A DNA stretch of 64,000 bases from Rhodothermia bacterium (GCA_017303715.1 JAFLBZ010000003.1:124001-188000); one strand, 5' to 3'. Shown: positions 9,089-18,351, numbered from the stretch's first letter. Made by a program: numbers and translations. Notes: generated by a model not told the origin, from the letters alone.

Positions 9089-10168
9089 ATGCAAGAAAAT
9101 GGTAAAACACCCACGTTGACAGAAAAACCTGTAGTGGGTCGCGTTATTGGCGGAAATGGCGCAGAAGACAGCGCGAAACTCACCGCAGGCAGCTTCAAAT
9201 CCGATCAAGACATCCGCTGGTGTCCGGGTTGTGGCGATTATTCCATTTTGGCACAAACCCAACGGATTTTGCCGGACTTAGGGGTTCCACGAGAAAAGAT
9301 GGTCTTTTTGTCTGGGATTGGCTGCTCAAGTCGTTTTCCATACTACATGAATACGTATGGCTTCCACTCCATTCATGGTCGAGCACCCGCCTTTGCAACC
9401 GGTCTTAAAACAGCAAGGCCAGAGTTGGATGTCTGGGTTATCACCGGAGACGGAGATGCTCTTTCGATTGGTGGTAACCACCTGATTCACCTCCTACGGC
9501 GCAACCTTGATCTCCAAATTTTGTTGTTCAACAACCAAATCTATGGCCTAACGAAAGGGCAATACAGCCCAACCTCCGAGCAAGGAAAAATCACCAAATC
9601 CACCCCTTTTGGCTCGTTGGATCACCCTTTTAACCCTACAGCGATTGCACTTGGTGCAGATGGTACGTTCGTGGCACGCTCGCTGGATCGCGACCCGAAA
9701 CACCTCCAAGCCATGCTGAAACGCGCACATGCACATGCAGGAACCTCGTTTGTAGAGGTTTATCAGAATTGCAACATTTTTAATGATGGCGCCTTTTTCG
9801 AGTTTACGGAATCTGTCACCAAACCTCATCGCACGCTTTTTGTTGAACATGGGAAACCATTGCTTTTTGAAAATGGCCAAAAAGGCATCCGCTTAGACGG
9901 TTTTAGGCCAACCGTGGTATCACTTGAAGACGGTGGTTTCTCGGCTGATGATTGCTTGGTTTATGATGAAACAAGCCGTGAACTTGCCAGCATCATCACC
10001 CGCATGTTTGATGCCACTTTACCACGACCATTTGGTGTTTTCTATGTTGAAAACCGCCCTACCTACAATTTACAGGTAGAAGAACAGATGGAAACCGTGC
10101 TTAAGCAGCGCGGCAAAGGAGATCTGGTAAGTTTGTTAAACAGCGGTGACACTTGGGAAATTGGCTAA
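9089..10168 (+). CDS. korB: 2-oxoacid:ferredoxin oxidoreductase beta subunit (2-oxoglutarate type)
   Basis: The thiamine pyrophosphate-binding chain partnering the gamma-alpha subunit upstream. Signatures are WCPGCGDYSIL near residues 45-55, CSSRFPYYMNTYGFHSIHGRAPAFATG with bound-TPP loop residues, and the GDGDALSIGGNH metal/diphosphate motif followed by NNQIYGLTKGQYSPT. These segments match 2-oxoglutarate rather than pyruvate oxidoreductases in my reading. Length (359 aa) is normal. It has about 35 unconserved residues before the core, so the true start could be slightly later, but no better Met exists before the core. Last gene of the operon; a terminator follows 23 bases on. Confidence 0.93.
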   Translation: MQENGKTPTLTEKPVVGRVIGGNGAEDSAKLTAGSFKSDQDIRWCPGCGDYSILAQTQRILPDLGVPREKMVFLSGIGCSSRFPYYMNTYGFHSIHGRAPAFATGLKTARPELDVWVITGDGDALSIGGNHLIHLLRRNLDLQILLFNNQIYGLTKGQYSPTSEQGKITKSTPFGSLDHPFNPTAIALGADGTFVARSLDRDPKHLQAMLKRAHAHAGTSFVEVYQNCNIFNDGAFFEFTESVTKPHRTLFVEHGKPLLFENGQKGIRLDGFRPTVVSLEDGGFSADDCLVYDETSRELASIITRMFDATLPRPFGVFYVENRPTYNLQVEEQMETVLKQRGKGDLVSLLNSGDTWEIG

Positions 10169-10190
10169 GTTTTTATTCTGTATGAATGGG

Positions 10191-10218
10191 AGGCGGTCGT
10201 CTTGAGGCCGCCTTTTTT
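10191..10218 (+). terminator. intrinsic terminator of the korA-korB operon
   Basis: AGGCGG (10191-10196) pairs with CCGCCT (10208-10213), with an 11-base loop and a run of six T. Confidence 0.85.
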
Positions 10219-10323
10219 AATCATTTGTAGAACAAAGCGCTTCTTTACCATCGCGTTTAATGTTCGTAACATCTTGTTCATACACAGCATACCTTCGGCA
10301 TCCTATTTTCTCCTCTATCTTTT

Positions 10324-11043
10324 ATGAATGCCAAACCAAGACCGATGACGTCCACCTCCGTTCCTTTGCAACATGCGATCTCAAATGATGGTACGCTGGG
10401 CTATCAAATCGCAAATATTGTATCCTACACCCTCAACCCCTTAACCCTTTCGCCCATTGGTGCGGTCTTATGGTCTTTGCATTTCGGCGAACGAGGCCCA
10501 CAGGTTTGGGCTATTTCGGGCATTACAACACTTTTTTTCTGTATTGTCCCACTGCTCTATTTGATTTGGATGGTAAAGACAGGCCGTACCTCGTCCGTAG
10601 AGGTTCGGGAAAGAGAAGCCCGTAACGGCCCCATGATTTTGGGTATGGGAAGCGCCATCGTCGGCGGATGGGTCTTAATCCAGTTTACCACCATACATCC
10701 GGCCATTGCATTTGCCTTAGTTGCCATGCAAATCATCAACACCTTGTTGATGTTGGTCATCACACAGTGGTGGAAGATTTCGCTACACCTAACGGGTATG
10801 TCCGGTTTTGTGGCAGCGTTGTTTTATGTAACCCAGCAAGTCTGGGAGCTTCCTACGACCGATATTATCGCAACAGCATGGGTTCTGCCATTTTTCCTAA
10901 CCATTCCACTCTTGATGTGGGCGCGCGTTCGTGTAGGCGCACATACGCCTTTACAAGTTGTTGCAGGAGCAGGGTTGACGTTCCCCATCACTTATGCCAC
11001 CCTTCATCTGATCTTTGGTTGGTTGTTTAATCTTACTTACTAA
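10324..11043 (+). CDS. polytopic membrane protein, PAP2-like
   Basis: A 239-residue protein with about six hydrophobic segments. The segments KISLHLTGMSGF and HTPLQVVAGAGLTFPITYATLHL resemble the second and third signature regions of type-2 phosphatidic acid phosphatases (SGH and H-x-x-x-D/Q), but the first KX6RP motif is not seen and the active-site Ser-Gly-His is not intact. It is therefore probably a diverged member of the superfamily without proven phosphatase activity. It may start a short transcript with the phosphatase gene whose start lies 11 bases after its stop. Confidence 0.65.
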   Translation: MNAKPRPMTSTSVPLQHAISNDGTLGYQIANIVSYTLNPLTLSPIGAVLWSLHFGERGPQVWAISGITTLFFCIVPLLYLIWMVKTGRTSSVEVREREARNGPMILGMGSAIVGGWVLIQFTTIHPAIAFALVAMQIINTLLMLVITQWWKISLHLTGMSGFVAALFYVTQQVWELPTTDIIATAWVLPFFLTIPLLMWARVRVGAHTPLQVVAGAGLTFPITYATLHLIFGWLFNLTY

Positions 11044-11054
11044 AACATAGCCCC

Positions 11055-12047
11055 TTGAACCTTTCGGAACCTAATCCGGCGTGTATCCGCCTTGCGACCA
11101 TAGACGTAGGAACGAACACCGTTTTGCTGCTCGTATCCGATGTGTGGCCCTTTGCCAGAACAACGGTGGTTTATGAGGAACAACGTTTTGCACGCTTGGG
11201 AGAAGGTGTGGATGAGGCACGGAACCTTCTTCCGCAAGCGATGAAGCGTGTTCGTGATGCTCTTCTGGCCTATCGCACGATTTGTGACGCTCTAAACGTG
11301 CATTCCATTCGCGTTGGCGGAACCTCGGCCTGCCGCGACGCCAAAAACCTTGATGCCTTCCAGACCTATCTTTTAAGAGAAACGGGCTTACATCTGGAAG
11401 TCTTGCGTGGCGATGAGGAAGCCCACTGGGGGTTTAAAGGAGCCACCGCCTTTACAGAGAATATCCGTGAAGACGCCTTGGTGATGGATATTGGTGGAGG
11501 CTCCACCGAAATCATTCTTGGCAATGCCCGATCCGGTGAATTGCACTATCGCCACAGTTTTGACGTGGGTTCTGTACGTATGCGCGAGCGATGTTTCCAC
11601 CAAATTCCGCCCCCGCCAGACCAAAGACAAGTTGCCGACGAATGGTTGACGACCTTGTGGAAAGAGGTTCCATTTTCGCTCAATGCCCGTCTTCTGCCCA
11701 CTTTTATTTTGGCGAGTGGCGCAGGAATGGCACTTGGCCTAATGGAATCCGGTGCAAATGCCTTTGACCGCTCCCAATTGACGCAGCGCATTTTGACCCA
11801 TCAAGTGGTTTCGGAGTGGTTCGAGCGCTTGCTACACACCGCGCCAGAGGCCCTACTTGCCATGAATCCGGCTGTGATGCATGGCCGATCCGATGTTTTT
11901 GTTGCCAGCATCCACATCTTATTTCATTTCATGCAACACTTTAACCTACCAGAAGTCCATATCTCTGGCGGAGAGTGGCGGCACGGATGGCTACAATCTT
12001 GGGGACAGACCCTTTTGACGGAACCCGAAAGCCCCAAAACGGTATAA
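11055..12047 (+). CDS. Ppx/GppA-family exopolyphosphatase/guanosine pentaphosphate phosphatase
   Basis: ASKHA-fold phosphatase that hydrolyses polyphosphate ends and/or the 5'-phosphate of pppGpp. The N-terminal phosphate loop ATIDVGTNTVLLLVSD (14-29) and the second glycine loop DIGGGSTEIILG (near 143-154) are intact, with an R-x-GEGV-type segment RLGEGVDEARNLL between them. At 330 residues it is the short form without the C-terminal HD domain of E. coli Ppx. The start appears to be TTG at 11055, as no in-frame ATG or GTG precedes the core. Which of the two activities dominates cannot be told from sequence. Confidence 0.88.
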   Translation: MNLSEPNPACIRLATIDVGTNTVLLLVSDVWPFARTTVVYEEQRFARLGEGVDEARNLLPQAMKRVRDALLAYRTICDALNVHSIRVGGTSACRDAKNLDAFQTYLLRETGLHLEVLRGDEEAHWGFKGATAFTENIREDALVMDIGGGSTEIILGNARSGELHYRHSFDVGSVRMRERCFHQIPPPPDQRQVADEWLTTLWKEVPFSLNARLLPTFILASGAGMALGLMESGANAFDRSQLTQRILTHQVVSEWFERLLHTAPEALLAMNPAVMHGRSDVFVASIHILFHFMQHFNLPEVHISGGEWRHGWLQSWGQTLLTEPESPKTV

Positions 12048-12115
12048 ATAATTCCAGTTGACTTGCTGCCTCGTCCAGAGATTGCGGGCAACGGGATGAT
12101 GATGATCCAACGGAG

Positions 12116-12146
12116 AAGGGAGAAGCGGTCGGGCTTTTCCCTTTTT
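12116..12146 (+). terminator. intrinsic terminator between the Ppx/GppA gene and the first esterase
   Basis: AAGGGAGAAGC (12116-12126) pairs with GCTTTTCCCTT (12133-12143) through 11 pairs including one G-U, with a six-base loop and a T run. It lies inside the 5' part of the longer open frame of the esterase, which argues that translation starts downstream at 12174. Confidence 0.82.
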
Positions 12147-12173
12147 CGATTCACACGACGATCGTTTTTGACC

Positions 12174-12803
12174 ATGACCACACACCAGTATCATTGGGTG
12201 GAAGCCCTACACCCTCATACCGCATATACCTTGGTTTTACTTCATGGAACAGGTGGTGACGAAACCCAATTACTGAGCTATGGCGCCGCTTTTGGAGCAG
12301 AGGTGAACATACTGGGCGTGCGCGGCAACGTCCTCGAAGCCGGAATGCCTCGCTATTTTGAGCGGATTGCTACGGGTATTCTCAATGAGGACGACCTCAT
12401 CTTTCGAGCGACAGAACTCAAGACGTTTCTTTTGGGATTGGCCTCCGAGTACGGGTTTGATCCACAAAAAATGGTGGCTTTGGGTTACTCAAACGGGGCA
12501 AACATCGCAGGTGGTATGTTACAACTTTTTCCAGATTTCTGGGCAGGCATTGTTCAGTTAAGGCCCATGATTCCTTTGGTAAACATGTTTGACTTTTCCA
12601 CTTATAGACAAGCACCAGTCCTTATTCTTGCAGGAAGCCATGACCCTTTGGCGCCAGAAGGCGAGACCGAGGATTGGGCAATGCGCCTACAGAAGAATGG
12701 ATTTCAGGCAGAACATTATACGCTACACGCAGGCCATGGGGTTACAGCCTACGACTTAGACCTCGCCCTTGATTGGTTCAAAAGGCATTTTCAAACCAAT
12801 TAA
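12174..12803 (+). CDS. alpha/beta-hydrolase (phospholipase/carboxylesterase family), first of a tandem pair
   Basis: A 209-residue single-domain serine hydrolase of the small carboxylesterase/dienelactone type. Visible catalytic set: oxyanion loop LLHGTGGDE (22-30), nucleophile elbow GYSNG with S106, acid D157 in GSHDPLAP, and H188 in AGHGVT. No signal peptide, so cytoplasmic. I begin at ATG 12174 because the longer frame from TTG 12063 contains a terminator hairpin. Esters of unknown nature are the substrates; some relatives act on hydroquinone or glyoxal adducts. The neighbouring gene at 12928 is a clear paralog. Confidence 0.85.
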   Translation: MTTHQYHWVEALHPHTAYTLVLLHGTGGDETQLLSYGAAFGAEVNILGVRGNVLEAGMPRYFERIATGILNEDDLIFRATELKTFLLGLASEYGFDPQKMVALGYSNGANIAGGMLQLFPDFWAGIVQLRPMIPLVNMFDFSTYRQAPVLILAGSHDPLAPEGETEDWAMRLQKNGFQAEHYTLHAGHGVTAYDLDLALDWFKRHFQTN

Positions 12804-12927
12804 CTTTTGTGGGATCATCTCAACACACAAACAAAACACATACATTAAATAAATATTAATTAATGATTTAAAACAAACATTTTAAAACCATGCCTCCCCA
12901 AGAAATCGTTTAACGCACCGTCTTGCC

Positions 12928-13578
12928 ATGCAATCTGTCTTTAAACCATTGGTGTATTTCTGGAAACCCACCCCACACCCTTCAACTTCCCCAACCCTGC
13001 TATTGCTCCACCGAACAGGCGGCGACGAAACCGAATTGGTGGAGGCTGCTGCAAAGTTTGGAGACAACCTAAACCTTTTGGGGCTTCGGGGGCATGTGCT
13101 GGAAAATGACAAACTTCGATATTTTGCACGATTACAAGTGGGTGTCTTTGATGAAGCAGACTTGGCCTTTCGCACAGATGAATTACGCCAAACGGTCTTG
13201 GATTTGGCTACAAAATTAGGGTTCGACGTCTCCAAACTCTTCGCTATTGGTCGTTCAAATGGTGCAAATGTGGCTGGGGCATTGCTCCAACGTCATCCGG
13301 GGTTTCTGACTGGAGCCATTTTGCTCCGCCCATCGGTTCCCTTTTCCGCTATCACCACGTTTCCTGCGCCCAATCCTACGCCTATTCTCATTTCCTCCGG
13401 CTTTTTGGATGCACAAGAACCCATAGATGAGGCCAATAAGTGGGCAACCTTGCTCATCCACAATGGCTTTACCGTAACCCATACCCGCCTTTCTGCTGGA
13501 CATGCCATTACACTTCTCGACTGGGCATTTGCTTATGCGTGGTTCCAAGACCTTAAAGAGAATGGCTTAAAATGCTAA
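12928..13578 (+). CDS. alpha/beta-hydrolase, second of a tandem pair, with altered oxyanion loop
   Basis: A 216-residue paralog of the preceding esterase: GGDET, LLGLRGHVLE, RYFARLQ and SNGANVAG align residue by residue with its neighbour. The nucleophile elbow is GRSNG (S110), the acid is D161 in GFLDAQEP, and the His is H192 in AGHAIT, so the triad is complete. The oxyanion loop reads LLHRTGGDE instead of LLHGTGGDE, replacing the glycine after the conserved His with Arg. This should change the oxyanion hole or substrate access. It has its own AT-rich upstream region of about 120 bases, so it is probably transcribed separately from the first copy. Confidence 0.83.
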   Translation: MQSVFKPLVYFWKPTPHPSTSPTLLLLHRTGGDETELVEAAAKFGDNLNLLGLRGHVLENDKLRYFARLQVGVFDEADLAFRTDELRQTVLDLATKLGFDVSKLFAIGRSNGANVAGALLQRHPGFLTGAILLRPSVPFSAITTFPAPNPTPILISSGFLDAQEPIDEANKWATLLIHNGFTVTHTRLSAGHAITLLDWAFAYAWFQDLKENGLKC

Positions 13579-13788
13579 ACTGTTTTTACGAACGTGCGTC
13601 TCGGATTAATCATCATGATCATTTGATTTACCCAATAGCAATAGCACGTTATGACCCAAAAAAATCCATGCCAATGCTGCTTTGAGAATTAGGTGCAGGT
13701 TGTGTTCATTGGGTCTTATAAGGCTTATATTGACAAATAAGTCAGAGTATTAGCAGTCATAACTTTATTATTTCCAAATACATCACCC

Positions 13789-14733
13789 ATGAAAACAGCG
13801 TTTTTATTCCCCGGCCAAGGCTCCCAATTTGTAGGAATGGGCCGTGATTTATACGAACATAATGCGGCTTCGCGTGCCGTTTTTGATGAAGCAAACGAGG
13901 TATTGGGCCTTTCGCTCACAGACATCATGTTTGGCAAAGGCGGGGACGCCGAGGCAGAAGCGGCAGAACTGCGCGAGACCCAAAACACCCAGCCCGCTTT
14001 GTATGTACACTCAATGGCCACCCTTGCGGCAATGGGGGAAAAGGCAATTTTTGCGGCAACGGCAGGCCACAGCCTTGGCGAGTACTCGGCACTTGCAGCC
14101 GCCGGAGCATGTTCCTTTGCCGATGGCCTGCGGGCTGTCCGACTGCGTGGAGAGCTGATGGCACAAGCCGGAACCGAGCGTCCGGGAACAATGGCCGCTA
14201 TTCTGGGCATGGACAACCACACCCTCGAAGCCTTGTGCCAAGAAGCAACCGAGACAGGCGAGGGCGTTGTGCAACCCGCCAACTTCAATTCCCCCGGCCA
14301 AATCGTCATTTCTGGAGATGTATCTGCGGTAGCACGCGCAATGGCCCTGGCCACCGAAAGAGGTGCAAGCAAGGTCGTTCCCCTTTCAGTCTCTGGCGCT
14401 TTCCACTCCCCTCTTATGGCATTTGCGATTCAGGGACTCGGCAAACAATTACAAGAAACCGCCTTCCGAGTACCTCAAGTTCCTGTTTATCTGAATGTAA
14501 CGGCCAAACCAGAAACAAAGCCAGAAACCATACGAGAAATGTTATTGGCCCAACTCACCGCACCTGTTCGATGGGCACAAATCTTGGAAAACATGAAAGC
14601 AGATGGCTTCGAGCGTTTTGTAGAAGTGGGTGCTGGCAATGTTTTGTCTGGCTTGGTTAAGCGCACCCTTGGACGCTCTACCACTACCAATCAAGTGGGT
14701 ACGTTGGATCAACTGACCAAATTCCTGGGTTAA
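13789..14733 (+). CDS. fabD: malonyl-CoA:ACP transacylase
   Basis: Transfers malonate from CoA to acyl carrier protein at the start of fatty-acid elongation; cytoplasmic. The GQGSQ oxyanion motif is at 9-13, the nucleophile S95 lies in GHSLGEYSA, R120 is in the conserved arginine segment RLRGELM, and catalytic H206 is in SGAFHSPLM. Length 314 aa is standard. No other fab gene or acpP is adjacent, which is unusual but not rare. The 210 bases upstream contain no gene. Confidence 0.96.
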   Translation: MKTAFLFPGQGSQFVGMGRDLYEHNAASRAVFDEANEVLGLSLTDIMFGKGGDAEAEAAELRETQNTQPALYVHSMATLAAMGEKAIFAATAGHSLGEYSALAAAGACSFADGLRAVRLRGELMAQAGTERPGTMAAILGMDNHTLEALCQEATETGEGVVQPANFNSPGQIVISGDVSAVARAMALATERGASKVVPLSVSGAFHSPLMAFAIQGLGKQLQETAFRVPQVPVYLNVTAKPETKPETIREMLLAQLTAPVRWAQILENMKADGFERFVEVGAGNVLSGLVKRTLGRSTTTNQVGTLDQLTKFLG

Positions 14734-14761
14734 GAACCCTTTAAAAAAACTTAAAATCTAT

Positions 14762-14789
14762 GCATAAAACAAGACCTTATGCTGTTTTT
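14762..14789 (+). terminator. probable intrinsic terminator after fabD
   Basis: GCATAA (14762-14767) pairs with TTATGC (14777-14782), followed by TGTTTTT. The stem is short and AT-rich, so it is only moderately convincing. Confidence 0.5.
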
Positions 14790-14843
14790 CTTAAAGGAAT
14801 TTCCTTCTTTAAATTGGTCTAATTCAACATCCCAAAAGACACC

Positions 14844-16109
14844 TTAAAAACCGTAAATAAAGAAGCCACTTTCGTCGAAGCGGGTATTCACGATGTTATT
14901 CTTCAGCGATCCAAAGGTGTAGCGAATTTGTACAAAGGTTTGATACTCGAAATTGGTAGCAAGCAGTTTGTTGCGCAAGAGGATTTCGTCTTCACCAACC
15001 TCTGGAACCAAGTTGATTTGGTCTCGGATCCGCGAAGCATAGCCACCCATCACCAAGTTTAGCCCTTTAACCACCCGCCATTCTACATTGCCTCCGATAC
15101 TAAAGCGGTTTTTCTTGGGATCGTTCAGCAAGCTCGACGCCGTTAGGCTGCCATTTACGTTTCCCCAAGGCTGTTGCCATTGTAGGATGAGCTTAGAAAC
15201 TTGGCTAAAGGTATTTTCTTGTAATTTACCAAAAACGGTTTTTTGCAGGTATTTCGTAGCGGCAAATTCTGGTCCAAGCTGAAGTTTCAATGAACGTTTG
15301 GTGGACTCCGAATATGGGAAAAGGCTGTATTCGATACTAGGCGAGACCGAAAATTGTGCGTCGTGGTTCTCGTAGGTCGAGCGTGAAAATCCACCATAGA
15401 GTTTTAGCGACCACAAGGGTGCAAGGCTATAAATGGCACGCCCATACGCATTTTGGCTTTCTTGCGTATAGGTTCGTGGGGTGTCGTTGATGGTTACTTT
15501 ATTCACCTGTTTGCGAAAATAAAGCCCAATGCCCGACTTCCAACGATCGGTGGTGCGGTCACCATTGGCCGATACCATAAAGGTACGGTCGCTGTAAATA
15601 GACTGTGCGCTCAAACTCCCGCCTCCCGTTAGGTTAAAAGTCCACTTATTCCATTTATCCGGTTTTTCTGCGTTTTTTTCAGTTACAGCTTTGGGGGACG
15701 TATAGCCAATGGTGACATGGTCAAAGGCTGATGTCTCCAAGGCATAAGGTAATAGTCCGGTTTTTAGATATTTCACTTGTATCTGACGAACTTCATCCGA
15801 TGTAGCGGTACTTTCGGTATTAAACTTAAGCGCACTTTTTTGTCCACCAAAGCGCTTCTGACCAATAAAATCAATATTCCAAGCTTGGCCACCACTTCCG
15901 GTTTGTGCTCCGGTAAACAGCACGTGCAAATCGGCTGCGGTACGGTCAATCACATATTGAACAAAGGGCACTTCGGTTCGGAAAAAGTCCGAGTCACATC
16001 TGTTGCAATCCAAAAAGATGGTAATGGCTTCGTTGTGAGGCATATTTTGGGCAAAACTCTGCCCGTGCAGGCAAAACAATATTGCCAGCCAAAGAAGTCT
16101 AAGACGCAT
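14844..16109 (-). CDS. putative outer-membrane barrel protein, third gene of the BlaI-BlaR1 operon
   Basis: Signal peptide 1-20 (HGQSFAQ end). The first half of the mature protein carries a motif I associate with an unnamed Bacteroidota/Gemmatimonadota family: FLDCNRCDSDFFRTEVPFV, a D-R-x-x-A-D-L-H-V-L-F strand, and GSGGQAWNIDFIGQKRFGG, followed by a long run of amphipathic strands with alternating aromatic residues and a final YTFGSLKNN...FFIYGF, typical of a barrel ending in an aromatic residue. The CNRC pair may be redox-active or structural. It begins 13 bases after the BlaR1-like gene stops, so it is probably the effector gene of this regulatory operon. Function unknown. Confidence 0.7.
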   Translation of the reverse strand: MRLRLLWLAILFCLHGQSFAQNMPHNEAITIFLDCNRCDSDFFRTEVPFVQYVIDRTAADLHVLFTGAQTGSGGQAWNIDFIGQKRFGGQKSALKFNTESTATSDEVRQIQVKYLKTGLLPYALETSAFDHVTIGYTSPKAVTEKNAEKPDKWNKWTFNLTGGGSLSAQSIYSDRTFMVSANGDRTTDRWKSGIGLYFRKQVNKVTINDTPRTYTQESQNAYGRAIYSLAPLWSLKLYGGFSRSTYENHDAQFSVSPSIEYSLFPYSESTKRSLKLQLGPEFAATKYLQKTVFGKLQENTFSQVSKLILQWQQPWGNVNGSLTASSLLNDPKKNRFSIGGNVEWRVVKGLNLVMGGYASRIRDQINLVPEVGEDEILLRNKLLATNFEYQTFVQIRYTFGSLKNNIVNTRFDESGFFIYGF

Positions 16110-16122
16110 AGATTTATAGGCT

Positions 16123-17949
16123 TTAGGGTGTTAAAAGTGTGCGAAAAATGACGGGATCATTGGTAGATAATGGACCAACATACATGGTGTTCTTCCACTT
16201 CCTATCCTGTGTCTTCAGTACAAAGATACTATTCGAGGTGGGGCGCTTAAGGGTCAACTCTTCGGTTTGGGCCTCCATTTGGTCTTTAGTGGCAAAAACC
16301 ATTTGGACGACGCGATGTTGGAGATAAGGATTATATGACGAAGAAATGGCAGACAACTGTATTTCTTGTTCGTTCAATAACGTGTATAGCGATTGAATTT
16401 TGGCCGTAATCCCATCTCTATTGGCTCCACGCAAAGGTTTTCCTTTTTGAACCGTTTCCTTTAGCGCCCGCAACAACGATGAGATTTCCGAATTTTGTGG
16501 CTCCATACCATAGAGTTTTGCCCTCATTTCGATTAACCGAATCCGCGTTTCATTAGGGTAAATGGCCGGATTTACAAAGGCGCGAATTTTGCATTTAAGT
16601 TGATCATAGCTTTCTAAGAACAATTCTAATCCTTCTTCCTCAAACTTCTCCAACTGAACCAACAAGGGGTCTTTCTTTTTTTCGTTAGCGTCCTCCAAAC
16701 CTTGTTCCGGTAAGGCTAAATTTCCTACAAGTTTGGTATATCGGACAGCTTCCGTATCCTCTTCTACTGGCCCTAAAAGGCGTTCTTCTAAGAGGGCATT
16801 GGCGTTTTGCTCACGTACATCAACTTCTACCAAGCCGCCATGAAGCGTCCGATATAGCGCTGTCCATTCTACCAAACTCATCTGATGCGTATCCCCATTC
16901 AGTCGGAGTGGTAATTCGGTGAAGACGAGGGTAAGAAGCCCCAACATCGCCAAAACGGCTCCCCATTGAAGACGTACCAACCGCTCTTCGGATTCGTGCA
17001 GAATCGCGTTTACACGGGTTTTAAGTTCTGAAACATGCGCCATCCCAAGCCCGACATGAGCTACCGACCTACCAAGCATGTTACGTGCCAAATCCACCAA
17101 TTTTCCGGCATAGTCTGATGGTCGAATCCCGTTTTGTAAAACCACATCATCACAAGCCCGCTCACGCTCGGTAAGCATCTGGCGACGGGCCAACCAGACC
17201 AAAGGATTGGGCCAATGCAAGGCGGAAAGTACCTGCGCCAACTGATGAATAGGGTAATCCCACCGACGTATATGCGAAAGCTCATGTAGCAACATCATCT
17301 CGTGTGAATCGTCGCTTTCATCTAACCAGCCGGAGGGCAAAAGAACCACCGGACGAAATGCGCCCCAAGTCATAGGAGAAAGCACGATAGGATGATGTAT
17401 TAACGTAACCGGACGGCGGATTTGGAGCTGAATCCGTAACAATGCCGCCAATTCCAGCAATTCCGGTGCTGTAACCCGTTGCGCCTCCCGTCTTAACCGT
17501 CTAAGCAAAACCGTTTGCCGGAGGATCCCGAACAACACCCAAACAACGCCACAAAACCAGATCAACAGAAGACCATATTCCACCTTCCCCAAAGAATAAA
17601 CCGATACCGTGGCCTCTACCGTCGTTTCGTGATCTTCATCTTGGGTAACACGCTCGAAAACACCGGAGCGTGATGTGGCAACCTTTGCGGGTTCGTCCGT
17701 TTTCTTGCTCTCAATAAGCGGCGCGGTTACTTGAAAAGTATAGGTAAATTCCGGTTTGGGGATCGGCTTTAAGGCGACATATACCGTGACAAAGAACATT
17801 CCTAACATGGCTCCAGTCCAAACCAAATGCCGCCATTTTGCAGCCACTTTCCGTAAGAGACCCGCCAGTACAAAACCGCCAGCGAGGATTATAGCCCCTT
17901 TCAAGAGTAGATCGGCCACAAAAGGGACATACGGATCCAATATTTCCAT
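16123..17949 (-). CDS. BlaR1/MecR1-type M56 membrane metallopeptidase
   Basis: A membrane-bound zinc protease that in known systems is activated by a signal and cleaves or inactivates the partner BlaI repressor. N-terminal helices at about 10-32 and 42-60, another at 124-145, then the M56 domain with LHELSHIRRWD (zinc motif H222-E-L-S-H226) and the third-ligand region RERACDD (263-268); a further hydrophobic segment near 316-330. The C-terminal 280 residues are charged and helical and show no penicillin-binding transpeptidase motifs (SxxK, KTG), so the input is not a beta-lactam sensed by a classical domain. It starts 27 bases after the BlaI-type gene. Confidence 0.85.
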   Translation of the reverse strand: MEILDPYVPFVADLLLKGAIILAGGFVLAGLLRKVAAKWRHLVWTGAMLGMFFVTVYVALKPIPKPEFTYTFQVTAPLIESKKTDEPAKVATSRSGVFERVTQDEDHETTVEATVSVYSLGKVEYGLLLIWFCGVVWVLFGILRQTVLLRRLRREAQRVTAPELLELAALLRIQLQIRRPVTLIHHPIVLSPMTWGAFRPVVLLPSGWLDESDDSHEMMLLHELSHIRRWDYPIHQLAQVLSALHWPNPLVWLARRQMLTERERACDDVVLQNGIRPSDYAGKLVDLARNMLGRSVAHVGLGMAHVSELKTRVNAILHESEERLVRLQWGAVLAMLGLLTLVFTELPLRLNGDTHQMSLVEWTALYRTLHGGLVEVDVREQNANALLEERLLGPVEEDTEAVRYTKLVGNLALPEQGLEDANEKKKDPLLVQLEKFEEEGLELFLESYDQLKCKIRAFVNPAIYPNETRIRLIEMRAKLYGMEPQNSEISSLLRALKETVQKGKPLRGANRDGITAKIQSLYTLLNEQEIQLSAISSSYNPYLQHRVVQMVFATKDQMEAQTEELTLKRPTSNSIFVLKTQDRKWKNTMYVGPLSTNDPVIFRTLLTP

Positions 17950-17976
17950 GATCAGTATTGGGGAAAAAGGTGGATA

Positions 17977-18351
17977 TTAGCGGCCTTCTTCGCGGGCCTT
18001 GTTAATCATCGTTTGGAGTTCGTCCAACTCGGAGGCGGAAATCTCTTTCTGCGAGAGCATTGTAGCGACGGCTTGCGTGGCGGAACCACCAAAAAAGGTG
18101 TTTAAAACCCGTTTTAAAGCAGATTGTCCGGCTTCTTGTGTGGGCGTTGCGGGAGAATAGCGGTATTTATTGCCTTCCATTCGATATTGGATGTGCCGCT
18201 TTTCGGTCATGATCCGCAGCAAAGTACGTACCGACGCATTGCTCGGCGCGTCTTCCATGGCCTCGCGGATTTCCTCGGCGGTGGCTTCTTGCATCCGAAA
18301 GAGTATGTCCATAATCTGCCGTTCACGACGGCTTAGAGCTTCATTAGTCAT
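17977..18351 (-). CDS. BlaI/MecI/CopY-family transcriptional repressor
   Basis: A 124-residue winged-helix repressor: LSRRERQIMDILFRMQEATAEEI opens the HTH and ASVRTLLRIMTEK is the recognition helix, then a wing (IQYRMEGNKYRYSPA) and a helical dimerisation tail with the region normally cut by the partner protease. It lies directly upstream of the M56 protease gene, the classic BlaI-BlaR1 pairing, and just downstream of two perfect palindromes that are its likely binding sites. Predicted to repress its own operon until the protease is activated. Confidence 0.92.
   Translation of the reverse strand: MTNEALSRRERQIMDILFRMQEATAEEIREAMEDAPSNASVRTLLRIMTEKRHIQYRMEGNKYRYSPATPTQEAGQSALKRVLNTFFGGSATQAVATMLSQKEISASELDELQTMINKAREEGR

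Noticed and set aside
16123..18351. A beta-lactam resistance system
   Set aside because: BlaI and BlaR1 homologs are present but the protease lacks a penicillin-binding sensor and no beta-lactamase gene is adjacent.
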